DNA of 64,000 nucleotides from JAVWMQ01 sp036646055. GTDB taxonomy: Bacteria; Bacillota; Clostridia; Peptostreptococcales; Anaerovoracaceae. The translations under genes and the position numbers were made by a program. Numbering within the stretch: the first letter of the stretch is position 1; each line of letters begins with the position of its first letter. The notes below the pieces were generated by a model. The model saw only the letters and a program-made list of their open reading frames with translations, searched no databases and was not told the origin of the DNA. Of the stretch, positions 17,637-27,044 are shown one piece after another. The stretch is taken from NCBI GenBank assembly GCA_036646055.1, contig JAVXMY010000005.1, positions 62,001 to 126,000 of the forward strand. Reading direction: 5' to 3'.

Positions 17637-18947
17637 ATGAATATTGTAGATATAATAATTAAAAAAAGAGATGGAAAGATTTTAACCAAAGAAGAGTTTG
17701 ACTATGTTATTGAAGGATATTCCAATGGGGAAATTCCTGATTACCAAATAGCTGCTCTTTTAATGGCAATATTTTTTAAAGGAATGACCAATGAAGAAAT
17801 CTTTCGTTTAACTTTTGCTATGAAAAAATCAGGAAGTATTATTGATCTTAGCCATATTAAAGGTACTAAAGTAGACAAACACAGCTCAGGAGGAGTTGGA
17901 GATAAGACTACTCTAATAGTTGGGCCAATTGCAGCAGCGGCAGGGGTTAAAATTGCCAAAATGAGCGGCAGAGGCCTAGGTTTTACAGGTGGTACAATAG
18001 ATAAACTTGAATCTATTCCAAACTTTAAGGCTGTTCTTAGTGAAGAAGAGTTTCAAAGACAAGTTGAAGAAATTGGAATTGCAATAGTTGGACAGTCTAA
18101 GGATATTGCTAAGGCAGATAAACTTCTTTATGCACTTCGTGATGTAACTGGAACTGTAGATTATGTGGGCTTAATTGCATCAAGTATTATGAGTAAGAAA
18201 CTTGCATCTGGAAGTGATGCCATTGTCTTAGATGTTAAATATGGAAGTGGTGCATTTATGAAAACCTTTGATGAAGCTAGAAAACTAGCAGAAATAATGG
18301 TTGAAATAGGCAAGGCTGATGGCAAAAAAACTAGGGCTGCAATTACAAGTATGGAAGAACCTTTAGGACATAATGTTGGAAATAGTTTAGAAGTTATAGA
18401 AGCTATAGAAGTTTTAAAAGGTAATGGCCCTAAAGATTTAATAGAATTATCAATAAATCTTAGTGGACTTATGATAAGTGCTTCTGATGAGAAGATTTCT
18501 TTTGAAAAAGCCAAAGAAATTTCTATGGACATGATTAGTTCGGGTAAGGCCTTAGCTAAATTCAAAGAAATGATTAAGTGGCAAAATGGGGATGAAACTG
18601 TTATCTATGACTACGAAAAACTGCCAAGAGGGGTTTTTGCAAGGGAAGTACATGGTGAAGAAGGCATGGTGGTAACTAGTATTTTTACAAAAAAAATCGG
18701 TCACTCATCACAGCTTCTTGGCGCAGGGCGAGAGAAAAAAGACGATAATATAGATCTTGGAGCAGGAATAATAGTAAGGAAAAAGGTTGGAGATGTATTG
18801 AGCCAAGGAGATACTCTTCTTGGAACTTTATACACAAATGATCAAAGTAAGTTTGATGTGGCTGAAAATTTATTTAGGGAAGCATACTCTTTAGAGCCTA
18901 AGGGAAGCAAAATATTTAAGGCTAAACTTATTAAAGAAGTACTATAA
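17637..18947 (+). CDS. pdp: Pyrimidine-nucleoside phosphorylase
   Basis: A 436-residue enzyme of the thymidine/pyrimidine phosphorylase family, beginning MNIVDIIIKKRDGKILTKEE. The signature SGRGLGFTGGTIDKLESIPN (about 109-128) is intact, as are the phosphate-binding KHSSGGVGDKTT (about 81-92) and the KLASGSDAIVLDVKYGSGAFM region (about 187-208). It releases free base and (deoxy)ribose 1-phosphate for DeoB. AGGTAAGAT precedes the ATG. It is the last gene of the run that starts at recX; no clear terminator follows before the next promoter. Confidence 0.95.
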   Translation: MNIVDIIIKKRDGKILTKEEFDYVIEGYSNGEIPDYQIAALLMAIFFKGMTNEEIFRLTFAMKKSGSIIDLSHIKGTKVDKHSSGGVGDKTTLIVGPIAAAAGVKIAKMSGRGLGFTGGTIDKLESIPNFKAVLSEEEFQRQVEEIGIAIVGQSKDIAKADKLLYALRDVTGTVDYVGLIASSIMSKKLASGSDAIVLDVKYGSGAFMKTFDEARKLAEIMVEIGKADGKKTRAAITSMEEPLGHNVGNSLEVIEAIEVLKGNGPKDLIELSINLSGLMISASDEKISFEKAKEISMDMISSGKALAKFKEMIKWQNGDETVIYDYEKLPRGVFAREVHGEEGMVVTSIFTKKIGHSSQLLGAGREKKDDNIDLGAGIIVRKKVGDVLSQGDTLLGTLYTNDQSKFDVAENLFREAYSLEPKGSKIFKAKLIKEVL

Positions 18948-18973
18948 CTATGTGAATACTCAATTTGCTCTGT

Positions 18974-19002
18974 TTGACATGTTGGCTAATGTAATATAAA
19001 AT
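18974..19002 (+). promoter_or_regulatory. Strong promoter for the glucosaminidase gene
   Basis: TTGACA (18974-18979), exact 17-base spacer, TAAAAT (18997-19002); about 41 bases before the start codon. Confidence 0.75.
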
Positions 19003-19043
19003 AAGTTGAAAGAGATTTGCTTTACTAGGAAGGTGAAGATGTT

Positions 19044-20849
19044 ATGATAAAGAAGTTTAAGGAGTTCCTGAGCATTACAATTGCAATAACTATGGTATTT
19101 ACTATGGCAAATTTTGATTTTGCAAATGGGGCAGGATATGTTGATTATAAGCCTGATAAGAAGGCTGTTACTACGGAAAATGTTAATGTTAGAAATAGCT
19201 ATTCAGAAAAAGCTGATAAAATTGGTCTTCTTAAGAAGGGGACTAAGATTACTGTTTATGGATACAGAAATTTTGGTAAATACAAGTGGTATAAGGTAAA
19301 GGTTAACAATAAATACGGGTATTCTGTTAGTAATTTTATTAAGATAACTGGTACAGATTCTTCTGGCAGCAACGGCGGTGATAAAGTTTATAATTATACA
19401 AAGGGCGTTAAATACGGTAAGGTTTTAGAAAACATTAATGTAAGATCTGGCCCGTCTACTAAATATAAGAAGGTTGGTTCATACAAAAAGAACAAAGAAG
19501 TCAAACTGTATGGATATAAGCAAGTTGGTAAAGAAAAATGGTATCGTGTTAAGATTAAAAGCGGTGCTGATGGTTATGTTTATTCAAAATATGTAAAGAA
19601 TTTAGGTTATTCAAACGAAGGCTCTGAGCCAGATAAACCAACTATTTCAGATTTTGAACAGAATTTAATTAATGAAGGATTTTCATCAGACTATAGAAGA
19701 AAGTTAATGGAAATTCATAAGGAACATCCTCAGTGGATTTTTAAGGCTCATAAAACTGGACTTGATTTTGAAGGTGCAGTTAAGAGTTCGACTACTCCTG
19801 GCAGAAATGTTGTTTCTCCATCATCTCCAGATTATCAGAGATCATATGAAGAAAATACATATGACTTTACTAAGGGTAAACATTATACATTTGATGGTAG
19901 ATGGATTGCAGCCCATAAGTCTGTGATAGCTTATTATATGGATCCAAGGAATTTTCTTGATGGGGTAAATATTTATCAGTTTTTAGATAATCATTTTGAT
20001 ATTAATACACAAAGTAGAGATACTGTTCAAAAAGTTGTTTCAGGATCATTTATGGATAATGATGAATATATAAATATGATTTTTGAGTCAGCCCAAAGTG
20101 TAGGGGTTAATGCCAATGTATTAGCTTCTTCATTGTTACAAGAACAGGGTTATAAAGGAACTAGTGGTTTGATTTCAGGTAAATATGAAGGCTATGAGGG
20201 ATATTATAATTTCTGTAACATTGGTGCATATACTAGTGGCGGAATGACTGCAACTGAAAGAGGGTTGTGGTATGCTAAAGGTGGCAATGATGGGTCTACT
20301 TCCTATGGAAGGCCTTGGGACACAAAACTAAAAGCTATTTCTGGGGGAGCAATGTACTATAAACAAAACTATGTTGATAGAAACCAGAATACACTTTATA
20401 CAAAGAAATTCAATGTTATGAATGGAATGAGTAGCCATGAATATATGTCTGGAGTTTTTGCGGCAGCATCAGAAGGCCAGCATTTATCTAAGGCCTTAAG
20501 CGGTAACGATAATTATCCTCTTATATTCTATATACCGACATTTTACAATATGCCAAGTAGTCCAGCTAGCATGGCAACATACGGTAGCAATAACAATGTA
20601 TTAGATTCTATTAGCGTAGATGGTTATTCACTAAATGAAACATTTAATAGATATGGATATTTCTATACTTTAACTGTTCCTAGAAGTGTTAATGCAATTA
20701 AACTTAACGCTGTTGCAAATGATAGTGCAGCTTCAGTTAAAGGTGTTGGAACAATAAACTTAAGTAGTCATACTAAGACTGTAAAAATTGTTGTTACATC
20801 AACAAGTGGATTTACTAGAACGTATAATTTGACAATAAATAGAGAGTAG
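19044..20849 (+). CDS. Secreted SH3-domain N-acetylglucosaminidase with cadherin-like C-terminal domain
   Basis: A 601-residue exported protein. A signal peptide (KKFKEFLSITIAITMVFTMANFDFANG) is followed by two bacterial SH3 repeats at about 45-95 and 122-180, each with the NVRxxxS...G and W(Y)KVK pattern. The catalytic domain lies at about 200-510; NVLASSLLQEQGYKG (about 358-372) carries the likely catalytic Glu of glucosaminidase family 73-like enzymes, and FCNIGAYTSGG follows. The last 80 residues are a cadherin-like beta-sandwich domain. The enzyme should cut glucosamine bonds in peptidoglycan while held to the wall by SH3 domains. Its own strong promoter precedes it. Confidence 0.85.
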   Translation: MIKKFKEFLSITIAITMVFTMANFDFANGAGYVDYKPDKKAVTTENVNVRNSYSEKADKIGLLKKGTKITVYGYRNFGKYKWYKVKVNNKYGYSVSNFIKITGTDSSGSNGGDKVYNYTKGVKYGKVLENINVRSGPSTKYKKVGSYKKNKEVKLYGYKQVGKEKWYRVKIKSGADGYVYSKYVKNLGYSNEGSEPDKPTISDFEQNLINEGFSSDYRRKLMEIHKEHPQWIFKAHKTGLDFEGAVKSSTTPGRNVVSPSSPDYQRSYEENTYDFTKGKHYTFDGRWIAAHKSVIAYYMDPRNFLDGVNIYQFLDNHFDINTQSRDTVQKVVSGSFMDNDEYINMIFESAQSVGVNANVLASSLLQEQGYKGTSGLISGKYEGYEGYYNFCNIGAYTSGGMTATERGLWYAKGGNDGSTSYGRPWDTKLKAISGGAMYYKQNYVDRNQNTLYTKKFNVMNGMSSHEYMSGVFAAASEGQHLSKALSGNDNYPLIFYIPTFYNMPSSPASMATYGSNNNVLDSISVDGYSLNETFNRYGYFYTLTVPRSVNAIKLNAVANDSAASVKGVGTINLSSHTKTVKIVVTSTSGFTRTYNLTINRE

Positions 20850-20854
20850 GTTTT

Positions 20855-21451
20855 ATGGGAAATAAAATATTAATAATTTGTACTGTTATATTATTATTAG
20901 TGCCATCATTTGCTTTTGCAAAGGATGATGTATCTATTGGTATACAAAGTAGTACTGGAAGTGAAAATGTTGTTACATTTAAGATAAAGTACTTAAATAA
21001 AAACGTGGATTCAGTAGAAGCCTTGTTTAAATATAACGTTGATAAATTAGAATATGTTTCTGGCGGGACTAGCTCTGGAAATACAGGGGAAGTATTTCTG
21101 AAAGGTGCAGATGGAAAGACAGACTTTGATTTGAAATTCAAAGGTAAAGGAACAAAAAAAACATCCATCACACTAGTTACAGAAAAAGCCTTAAATATTA
21201 ATGGCAAAGCTATTAATATTAAGGATAAAACCAAGACTGTAGCATTAATTCAAGGCGGTGTTGCTGAGGAAAATAAATCTGTTACCGAAGAGGCTACTAA
21301 AAAAGAAGATATAATAACAGAGGATGTAATTGAAGAACCATTAGAAAGCAATATGAGAAATACTATAATAGTATTTGGATCTTTCTTTGCCCTTTGCATT
21401 CTTGGAGTTTTCATTGTATCTTTAATATATTTTCAAAAAAAGAAAAAATAG
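20855..21451 (+). CDS. Membrane-anchored surface protein with a cohesin-like domain
   Basis: A 198-residue protein with a signal peptide (ILIICTVILLLVPSFAFA), a beta-sandwich of about 120 residues resembling cohesin or cohesin-like domains (VTFKIKYLNKNVDSVEALFKYNVDKLEYVSG and following), a charged linker rich in Glu, and a C-terminal membrane helix ended by KKKK. The topology is one outside domain with a short inner tail. No enzyme motif is seen. It starts 5 bases after the glucosaminidase stop, so it probably shares that promoter; a partner role on the cell surface is inferred only from this and from the cohesin-like fold. Confidence 0.65.
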   Translation: MGNKILIICTVILLLVPSFAFAKDDVSIGIQSSTGSENVVTFKIKYLNKNVDSVEALFKYNVDKLEYVSGGTSSGNTGEVFLKGADGKTDFDLKFKGKGTKKTSITLVTEKALNINGKAINIKDKTKTVALIQGGVAEENKSVTEEATKKEDIITEDVIEEPLESNMRNTIIVFGSFFALCILGVFIVSLIYFQKKKK

Positions 21452-21455
21452 TAAT

Positions 21456-21492
21456 AAAAAACTTTCCTAAATTCTAAAGGAAAGTTTTTTTA
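21456..21492. terminator. Bidirectional terminator between convergent genes
   Basis: Stem AAAAAACTTTCCT (21456-21468) with AGGAAAGTTTTTT (21478-21490); T-runs on both strands. It serves the cohesin-like gene (plus) and the aminopeptidase gene (minus). Confidence 0.88.
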
Positions 21493-21496
21493 TTGA

Positions 21497-22606
21497 TTAT
21501 AATAGATTTTCTGGGTTTAAGGGTTTTAGTGAATCAATTAGGAAGATACCATCTTTTCTAATTAATTGATCATCAAAGTAAACTTCACCGCCGCCGTAAT
21601 CTTCTCTTTGAATCATTACTAAATCCCAGTGAAGGGCAGACTTGTTTCCATTAAAGGCATCTTCATAAGATGCTCCAGGAGTTAAATGAAAACTTCCTGC
21701 AATTTTTTCATCAAATAGTGTATCCTTCATAGGATGAAGAATATAAGGGTTAACTCCAATTGCAAATTCTCCGAAATATCTTGACCCTAAATCTGTATCT
21801 AGGATTTCATTGATACGTTCTGTATTATTAGAAGTTGCCTTAATAATTTTGCCATTTTCTACTTCAAAAACAATATCACTAAATGTAAAGCCTTGTTCTT
21901 CAGACAAGGTATTATAAGAGATAATACCGTTAACAGAGTCTTTAATAGGGGCAGTATAGACTTCACCATCAGGAATATTACATCCGCCATCACATTTAAC
22001 AGCAGGAATACCTTTAATGGAAAATGAAAGATCGGTACCTGGGCCTACAAGTCTGACTTTGTCTGTCTTGTTTATTAAATCAACTAAATTATCCATGGCC
22101 TTACTCATTTTGTTATAATCCAAAGTACAAACATTAAAGTAGAAGTCTTCGAATTTTTCAAGACTCATATTAGAAAGTTGAGCCATAGCATAATTAGGAT
22201 ATCTAAGAATAACCCATTTGGTGTTATTTACCCTATAATCTAAAACTTGAGAAAGTACTTTGTAGTATAAATTTAAATTTTGTGATGGAACATCAGATAG
22301 TTCAGCTGTGTTATCGTCGGCACGAACACCAATATATGCATCCATTTGTTTCATTTGTACTAAATCAACTTCTAGGATTGATTCTAGCTGTGGCTGGCTA
22401 ATGTCCAAAAGTAGTTCTCTTTTAATTGTGCTATCTGTAATTTTAACAAAAGGGATTCCTTTTGCTTTATAAACTTCTTTGACTAATTGCTTAATAAGAG
22501 CCTTTGAAGAAGTTCCAATAGCATCTATTAATACTTTTTCTCCTTCTTCAATTTTACAAGAGTAATTTACTAATAACTCTGCTAATTTATTTATTCTATT
22601 ATCCAT
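21497..22606 (-). CDS. M29-family (AmpS/PepS-type) metal-dependent aminopeptidase
   Basis: A 369-residue cytosolic peptidase of the M29 thermophilic-aminopeptidase family. Family features are DRINKLAELLVNYSCKIEEGEKVLI at the start, VRADDNTAELSDVP (about 95-108), GTDLSFSIKG, CDGGCNIPDGEVYTAPIKDS with a metal Glu (about 208-226), the acidic FAIGVNPY, the histidine-bearing SFHLTPGASYEDAFNGNKS, and SALHWDLVMI. It removes N-terminal residues from peptides. The start ATG has GGAGAAG upstream and overlaps the end of the RluA gene by 8 bases, so both are in one minus-strand operon. Confidence 0.88.
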   Translation of the reverse strand: MDNRINKLAELLVNYSCKIEEGEKVLIDAIGTSSKALIKQLVKEVYKAKGIPFVKITDSTIKRELLLDISQPQLESILEVDLVQMKQMDAYIGVRADDNTAELSDVPSQNLNLYYKVLSQVLDYRVNNTKWVILRYPNYAMAQLSNMSLEKFEDFYFNVCTLDYNKMSKAMDNLVDLINKTDKVRLVGPGTDLSFSIKGIPAVKCDGGCNIPDGEVYTAPIKDSVNGIISYNTLSEEQGFTFSDIVFEVENGKIIKATSNNTERINEILDTDLGSRYFGEFAIGVNPYILHPMKDTLFDEKIAGSFHLTPGASYEDAFNGNKSALHWDLVMIQREDYGGGEVYFDDQLIRKDGIFLIDSLKPLNPENLL

Positions 22607-23510
22607 TAAACTTCTCCAATTTCTTTAATAATTCAGCCATATCTGTAGGTAGGGGAGCATCTAGTTTTAGATGCGCATTTGTAACTGGGTGATAGAAACT
22701 TAAGTGAGCAGCATGTAGTGCTTGTCTTTCAATTAAGTGTATTTTTTCACCACCATATAAATGATCTCCCACTATAGGATAGCCTATATGACTTAAATGA
22801 ACTCTTATTTGATGAGTTCTTCCTGTTTCTAGTGTTAGTTTTACTAAAGTGTAGCCCTTGTTGTATCTTTGGATTACTTCATAATGGGTAACGCAGGGAG
22901 AACCTTCAGGAGTTACTGCTCTAGCAATTTTATTTGGATCTGGTCTACCTATAGGTAAATCGATTGTTCCATGGTCGTTTTCTATTATACCTATAACAAT
23001 GGCAAGATACTGCTTTTTTACTTTATGTACTTTCATCTGTTTAACAAAACTATCCTGGCTATGAGAGTTTTTAGCTAAAGCTAATAATCCTGAGGTGTCC
23101 ATATCAAGCCTATTTATAAATCGAATTTTAAAATGTTGATCATTATCAATCATATATTTAGCCACACCATTAGCAAGAGTATGGCATGGGTGGCCATTTG
23201 TAGGGTGAACTACAATTCCAGGTTGCTTATTTAGAATCAATAAATCTGCATCTTGATATATAATATTAATAGGAATATTTTCAGGTTCAAAATGGCTTTT
23301 TTCTGTTGGTATTATTATGGTAATTTCGTCACCAGGCTTAGGTACAATCCAACTTGGAACTTTATTTCCATTTAAGAGCATTCCTTCGTTCTTCTTGATT
23401 TTAGTTCTTAATCTAGAACTGAAATCAAATTTTTGTTTCATTATTGCTGTTATAGCAAGGTTGCTTTTAAAATCTTCTTCTGTAACAATATATTTAAAAT
23501 CTCTAACCAT
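22599..23510 (-). CDS. RluA-family pseudouridine synthase
   Basis: A 303-residue RNA-modifying enzyme. It has an S4-like N-terminal part (about residues 10-75) and the RluA catalytic core: INRLDMDTSGLLALAKN with the essential Asp (about 134), GRTHQIRVHLSHIGYPIVGDHLYG (about 227-250), and HAAHLSFYHPV near the end. It isomerises specific uridines in rRNA or tRNA; the target site cannot be told from sequence alone. It lies between nadK and the aminopeptidase gene on the minus strand, 10 bases downstream of nadK, with only a weak purine-rich ribosome binding site. Confidence 0.9.
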   Translation of the reverse strand: MVRDFKYIVTEEDFKSNLAITAIMKQKFDFSSRLRTKIKKNEGMLLNGNKVPSWIVPKPGDEITIIIPTEKSHFEPENIPINIIYQDADLLILNKQPGIVVHPTNGHPCHTLANGVAKYMIDNDQHFKIRFINRLDMDTSGLLALAKNSHSQDSFVKQMKVHKVKKQYLAIVIGIIENDHGTIDLPIGRPDPNKIARAVTPEGSPCVTHYEVIQRYNKGYTLVKLTLETGRTHQIRVHLSHIGYPIVGDHLYGGEKIHLIERQALHAAHLSFYHPVTNAHLKLDAPLPTDMAELLKKLEKFNG

Positions 23511-23520
23511 ATTTCTCTTT

Positions 23521-24339
23521 CTATAAAAACTTAGATTTAACTTTATCCCAAAAATCGTAATCTGATAGACGCATAAGTTTAACTGTTTTATCTGATAACT
23601 CTACTAAAATACTTTCAACATATTTAAATTCTTTGTGCATTCCATCAGCAAAAATAAATGTAGTTGGAGCATAACCATTGGTTTCAGGTAATAATTCCAA
23701 AGACAAATCTGATGGTAATAAAATGCTTGATGTAAAGGACCTAAATGCTGTTGAATTCATTGGGGCAATAGGAGTAACTTGAAGCAAACTTAGCCTTGGA
23801 TCAACAATAGAACCGCCTAAAGAATAGTTATATGCTGTAGAACCTGCAGAAGTTGCAATTACAAGGCCGTCTCCACTAAAACGCTCGATAAAACTACCAT
23901 CAATTGAAATGTTATAATGAGCAGGATGGGTGTTTTCACCTCTGACAACAATTTCATTTAACCCAATTAATTCAGTAACATTGCCATCTCTTGTTCTAAT
24001 GGTAGCTTTAACTGTATTAAGTTCTTGTATAGAAAAACTACCTGATTTGTAATTGAAGATAAGGTCATCTAAATTATTAGCACTTACTTCTTGGTAAAAA
24101 CCCAAGTGTCCTGTATTTACTCCAATAATAGGAACATCAGGGAAGTTAAACTGGTGTATTGCTCTTAGCGTACAACCGTCACCACCTACAGAAATAATTA
24201 GTTCTGAGTCTTTGAAGTTTTTTTCAATAGTAAAGTTGTTTGCGATTAATTTCTTTTCTAATATTTCTGTAGTTTCAATTGAAGCAGGTGTTCCATTGTT
24301 ATAGACGCATATTTTGCGATCTTTGTTTTTAAGTTTCAT
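23521..24339 (-). CDS. nadK: NAD kinase
   Basis: A 272-residue NAD kinase that makes NADP from NAD and ATP or polyphosphate. Diagnostic motifs: LIISVGGDGCTLRAIH (GGDG, about 48-63), VPIIGVNTGHLGFYQEV (about 70-86), RGENTHPAHYNISIDG, and GDGLVIATSAGSTAYNYSLGG (about 155-175). AGGAG lies five to nine bases before the ATG. It is the second gene of the minus-strand unit led by pepF (8 bases downstream). An NADP-type glutamate dehydrogenase elsewhere in the window depends on its product. Confidence 0.92.
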   Translation of the reverse strand: MKLKNKDRKICVYNNGTPASIETTEILEKKLIANNFTIEKNFKDSELIISVGGDGCTLRAIHQFNFPDVPIIGVNTGHLGFYQEVSANNLDDLIFNYKSGSFSIQELNTVKATIRTRDGNVTELIGLNEIVVRGENTHPAHYNISIDGSFIERFSGDGLVIATSAGSTAYNYSLGGSIVDPRLSLLQVTPIAPMNSTAFRSFTSSILLPSDLSLELLPETNGYAPTTFIFADGMHKEFKYVESILVELSDKTVKLMRLSDYDFWDKVKSKFL

Positions 24340-24347
24340 AATTTCTC

Positions 24348-26135
24348 CTAAATTAATTTTTCAAACTCATCTACTAGTTTAGAAAATTCCTCCATTGCCG
24401 TTTCAATAGGTTTTGGTGAACTCATATCAACTCCAGCAATCTTAAGGAGTTCTATAGGATGATCGGAATTACCTGTTTTAAGGAATTCTAGGTAGTCCTT
24501 AGAACCGTTTTTTAAAATTAAATCTGAAATTGCTGTAGCAGCAGAATAGCCTGTAGCATATTTATATACATAAAAAGCATTATAGAAGTGTGGAATTCTA
24601 GACCATTCATATTTAATATAGTCATCATTGCCTAAGGCTTCTCCAAAATATTTTTTATTTAGCTTGTGGTATTCTTCACACATTAAATTAGCAGTTAAAG
24701 AATTACCATCTTCTACAGTTTTGTGAGTAAACTGTTCGAACTCTGCAAACATTGTCTGTCTGAAAAGGGTAGTTCTAAATTCTTCAAGGTGAAGATTAAT
24801 TAGATACTTTTTCATATCAGGATCAGTTTCTTTGGCAATTAGATGTTTCATTAATAAGTTTTCGTTTACTGTTGAAGCAACTTCTGCTGTAAAGATAGAG
24901 TGATCTCCATAAACAAATGGTTGATTCTCTCTAGTGTAACTAGAATGCATGGAATGTCCCATTTCGTGAATTATTGTAAAAACATCTTTAAGTGTTTCAG
25001 AATAGTTTAATAGTATGTATGGATAACTGTCATAACTTCCAAAACTATATGCACCACTTGTTTTGCCCTGGTTTTCATAAACGTCAATCCACCCCTGTGA
25101 AATACCTTCTTTCATTCTAGAAATGTATTCATCACCAAGAGGTCTTAAAGCATCTTCAATAATATCAATACCTTCTTCAAAAGTTATTTTTCTATCAGGT
25201 ATTTTAACCAAAGGTACGTAGATATCGTACATTTTTAATTGATCTACACCTAAGATTTTCTTTCTAAGATTTATATACTTATGTAAAGCAGGTAAGTGCT
25301 TATTGACTACAGAAACAAGATTATCGTAAACAGAAAGAGGTATGTTATCGCCAGATAAAGCTGATTCTATGGCAGAATTATATTTTCTAAGTTTTGCGGA
25401 TACTGTATCTGTTTTGGTATTGTAGTTATATGTAGTTGATATAGTATTTATTAAATCCTTATAGGAAGTATACATTTTAGTATAAGCTTCTTGACGAATT
25501 TCTCTATTATGGCTTTCCATAAAGTTTATATAGTTACCATGAGTTAGGGTTACTTGGTCTCCATTTTCATCAGTGATTTGGCCAAACTTAATATCTGCAT
25601 TATTTAGCATAGTAAATATATCGTTTGTACTTGATGTAATTTCACCCATTTGCGCTAAAATATTTTCTTCTTGTTTGCTTAGTATATGTTCTTTTTCTCT
25701 TAAAACATCTTTGATCAAAAACTCATAAGTTTTTAATTTTGGGCTTTCTTCAAGATAAAGTAACAAAATATTTGAATCTGTTTCTGTTAATTCAGGTAAG
25801 AAGAAAGAGGTGTTTGCACTTACTTTGGCAATTATTTGTCCTGATTTATCGCACATTGCTTGATATTTTTCATTTGAATTATCTTCATCTCTTCTCATTC
25901 TAGAATATACAAAGGCTTTTTCTACTTTCATCCATATTTTATCTCTTGCAATTAAAGCTTCAGTTAAAATCATATGATTACTCGTAAGAACTCCCTTATA
26001 GGCTGCAAATTCTTCAGAGAGTCTTAAAGCTTCATTTAAATCTTCTTCCCATAGTTTTTCATCTGGATACATAGCTTCAATATTCCATTTGTACTTTTTA
26101 TCTATTTCATTACGTTTTTTTACTGTTTTACTCAT
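24348..26135 (-). CDS. pepF: Oligoendopeptidase F
   Basis: A 595-residue M3B metallopeptidase. The zinc site HEMGHSMHSSYTRENQPF is near residue 389, with the downstream Glu in FTAEVASTVNENLL about 25 residues on. The N-terminal helical part KRNEIDKKYKWNIEAMYPDEKLWEE is typical of PepF. It degrades medium-sized peptides in the cytosol. GGGAGGATTGA precedes the ATG. It leads the minus-strand operon pepF-nadK-rluA-M29 and is divergent from murI, so two peptidases flank the operon. Confidence 0.95.
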   Translation of the reverse strand: MSKTVKKRNEIDKKYKWNIEAMYPDEKLWEEDLNEALRLSEEFAAYKGVLTSNHMILTEALIARDKIWMKVEKAFVYSRMRRDEDNSNEKYQAMCDKSGQIIAKVSANTSFFLPELTETDSNILLLYLEESPKLKTYEFLIKDVLREKEHILSKQEENILAQMGEITSSTNDIFTMLNNADIKFGQITDENGDQVTLTHGNYINFMESHNREIRQEAYTKMYTSYKDLINTISTTYNYNTKTDTVSAKLRKYNSAIESALSGDNIPLSVYDNLVSVVNKHLPALHKYINLRKKILGVDQLKMYDIYVPLVKIPDRKITFEEGIDIIEDALRPLGDEYISRMKEGISQGWIDVYENQGKTSGAYSFGSYDSYPYILLNYSETLKDVFTIIHEMGHSMHSSYTRENQPFVYGDHSIFTAEVASTVNENLLMKHLIAKETDPDMKKYLINLHLEEFRTTLFRQTMFAEFEQFTHKTVEDGNSLTANLMCEEYHKLNKKYFGEALGNDDYIKYEWSRIPHFYNAFYVYKYATGYSAATAISDLILKNGSKDYLEFLKTGNSDHPIELLKIAGVDMSSPKPIETAMEEFSKLVDEFEKLI

Positions 26136-26154
26136 TCAATCCTCCCGGCTATTG

Positions 26155-26183
26155 TTTACATTGTTTAATACATGTTGTAGAAT
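26155..26183 (+). promoter_or_regulatory. Candidate promoter of murI
   Basis: TTTACA (26155-26160), 17 bases, TAGAAT (26178-26183) in the 80-base divergent gap between pepF and murI. Confidence 0.4.
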
Positions 26184-26215
26184 ATATTATACACGAAAAT
26201 GAAAGGAATTTAAAT

Positions 26216-27025
26216 ATGGATAATCGACCAATAGGTTTTTTTGATTCAGGATTAGGTGGACTTACATGTATACCTTATTTAATGGACAAAATGCCTAATG
26301 AAAAAATAATATATTTCGGTGATACTGCTCGTACTCCCTATGGGTCTAAAGCCGTTTCTACAATAAAAAACTTCTCAATGCAGATTGCAGATTTTTTGGT
26401 AAGTCATGATGTTAAAATGATTGTAATTGCATGTAATACAGTTAGTGCAACATGTCTTTTGGATATACAAAACAAATATCCGGATATACCAGTTGTTGGC
26501 ATTATTGAACCTGCAGCCATTGCTGTTGCAGAGACTTGTGGGGTTTCAAATAAGATTGGAGTAATAGGAACTAAAGTTACAATTTCATCTGAAGCTTATA
26601 AGAATGAAATAAAAAAGTACAATCATAATTTAAGCGTTTATGAAAAGGCTTGTCCAGCATTTGTACCTTTAATAGAAGAGGGGATTATCAAAAACGATAT
26701 AATGGATCTAACTATTGAATACTATATGGATGATTTTATTTTAGAAAACAGAATTGATACTATAGTTTTGGGATGTACACATTATCCTCTTTTGGGAACT
26801 AACATTAAGAGAAAATACCCAAATCTTAAAATTATTAATCCTTCTCAAGTTATAATTAATAAAATTGAAAGAATTTTGAAGGATAAAAATATGCTTGCTA
26901 TGCCATCAGAAATGGAAAACGTATTTTATGCAAGCGACTTGTCAGAAAACTTCCTAAAGATGATAGATAGGATTTTTGATGAAACAAATGTTAAGGTTAA
27001 ATTTAAGAATTTAGATATAGACTAG
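26216..27025 (+). CDS. murI: Glutamate racemase
   Basis: A 269-residue enzyme that makes D-glutamate for peptidoglycan. It begins RPIGFFDSGLGGLTCIPYL and has both catalytic cysteines: Cys73 in IACNTVSA and Cys187 in VLGCTHYPLLG; GDTARTPYGSK matches the family. AAAGGAA lies before ATG 26216. It is the first gene of a plus-strand run (murI, unknown acidic gene, rarD, ykvI-MBL, M16, dut, dgt). Confidence 0.95.
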   Translation: MDNRPIGFFDSGLGGLTCIPYLMDKMPNEKIIYFGDTARTPYGSKAVSTIKNFSMQIADFLVSHDVKMIVIACNTVSATCLLDIQNKYPDIPVVGIIEPAAIAVAETCGVSNKIGVIGTKVTISSEAYKNEIKKYNHNLSVYEKACPAFVPLIEEGIIKNDIMDLTIEYYMDDFILENRIDTIVLGCTHYPLLGTNIKRKYPNLKIINPSQVIINKIERILKDKNMLAMPSEMENVFYASDLSENFLKMIDRIFDETNVKVKFKNLDID

Positions 27026-27044
27026 TTTAAAAATGGAGGACAAT

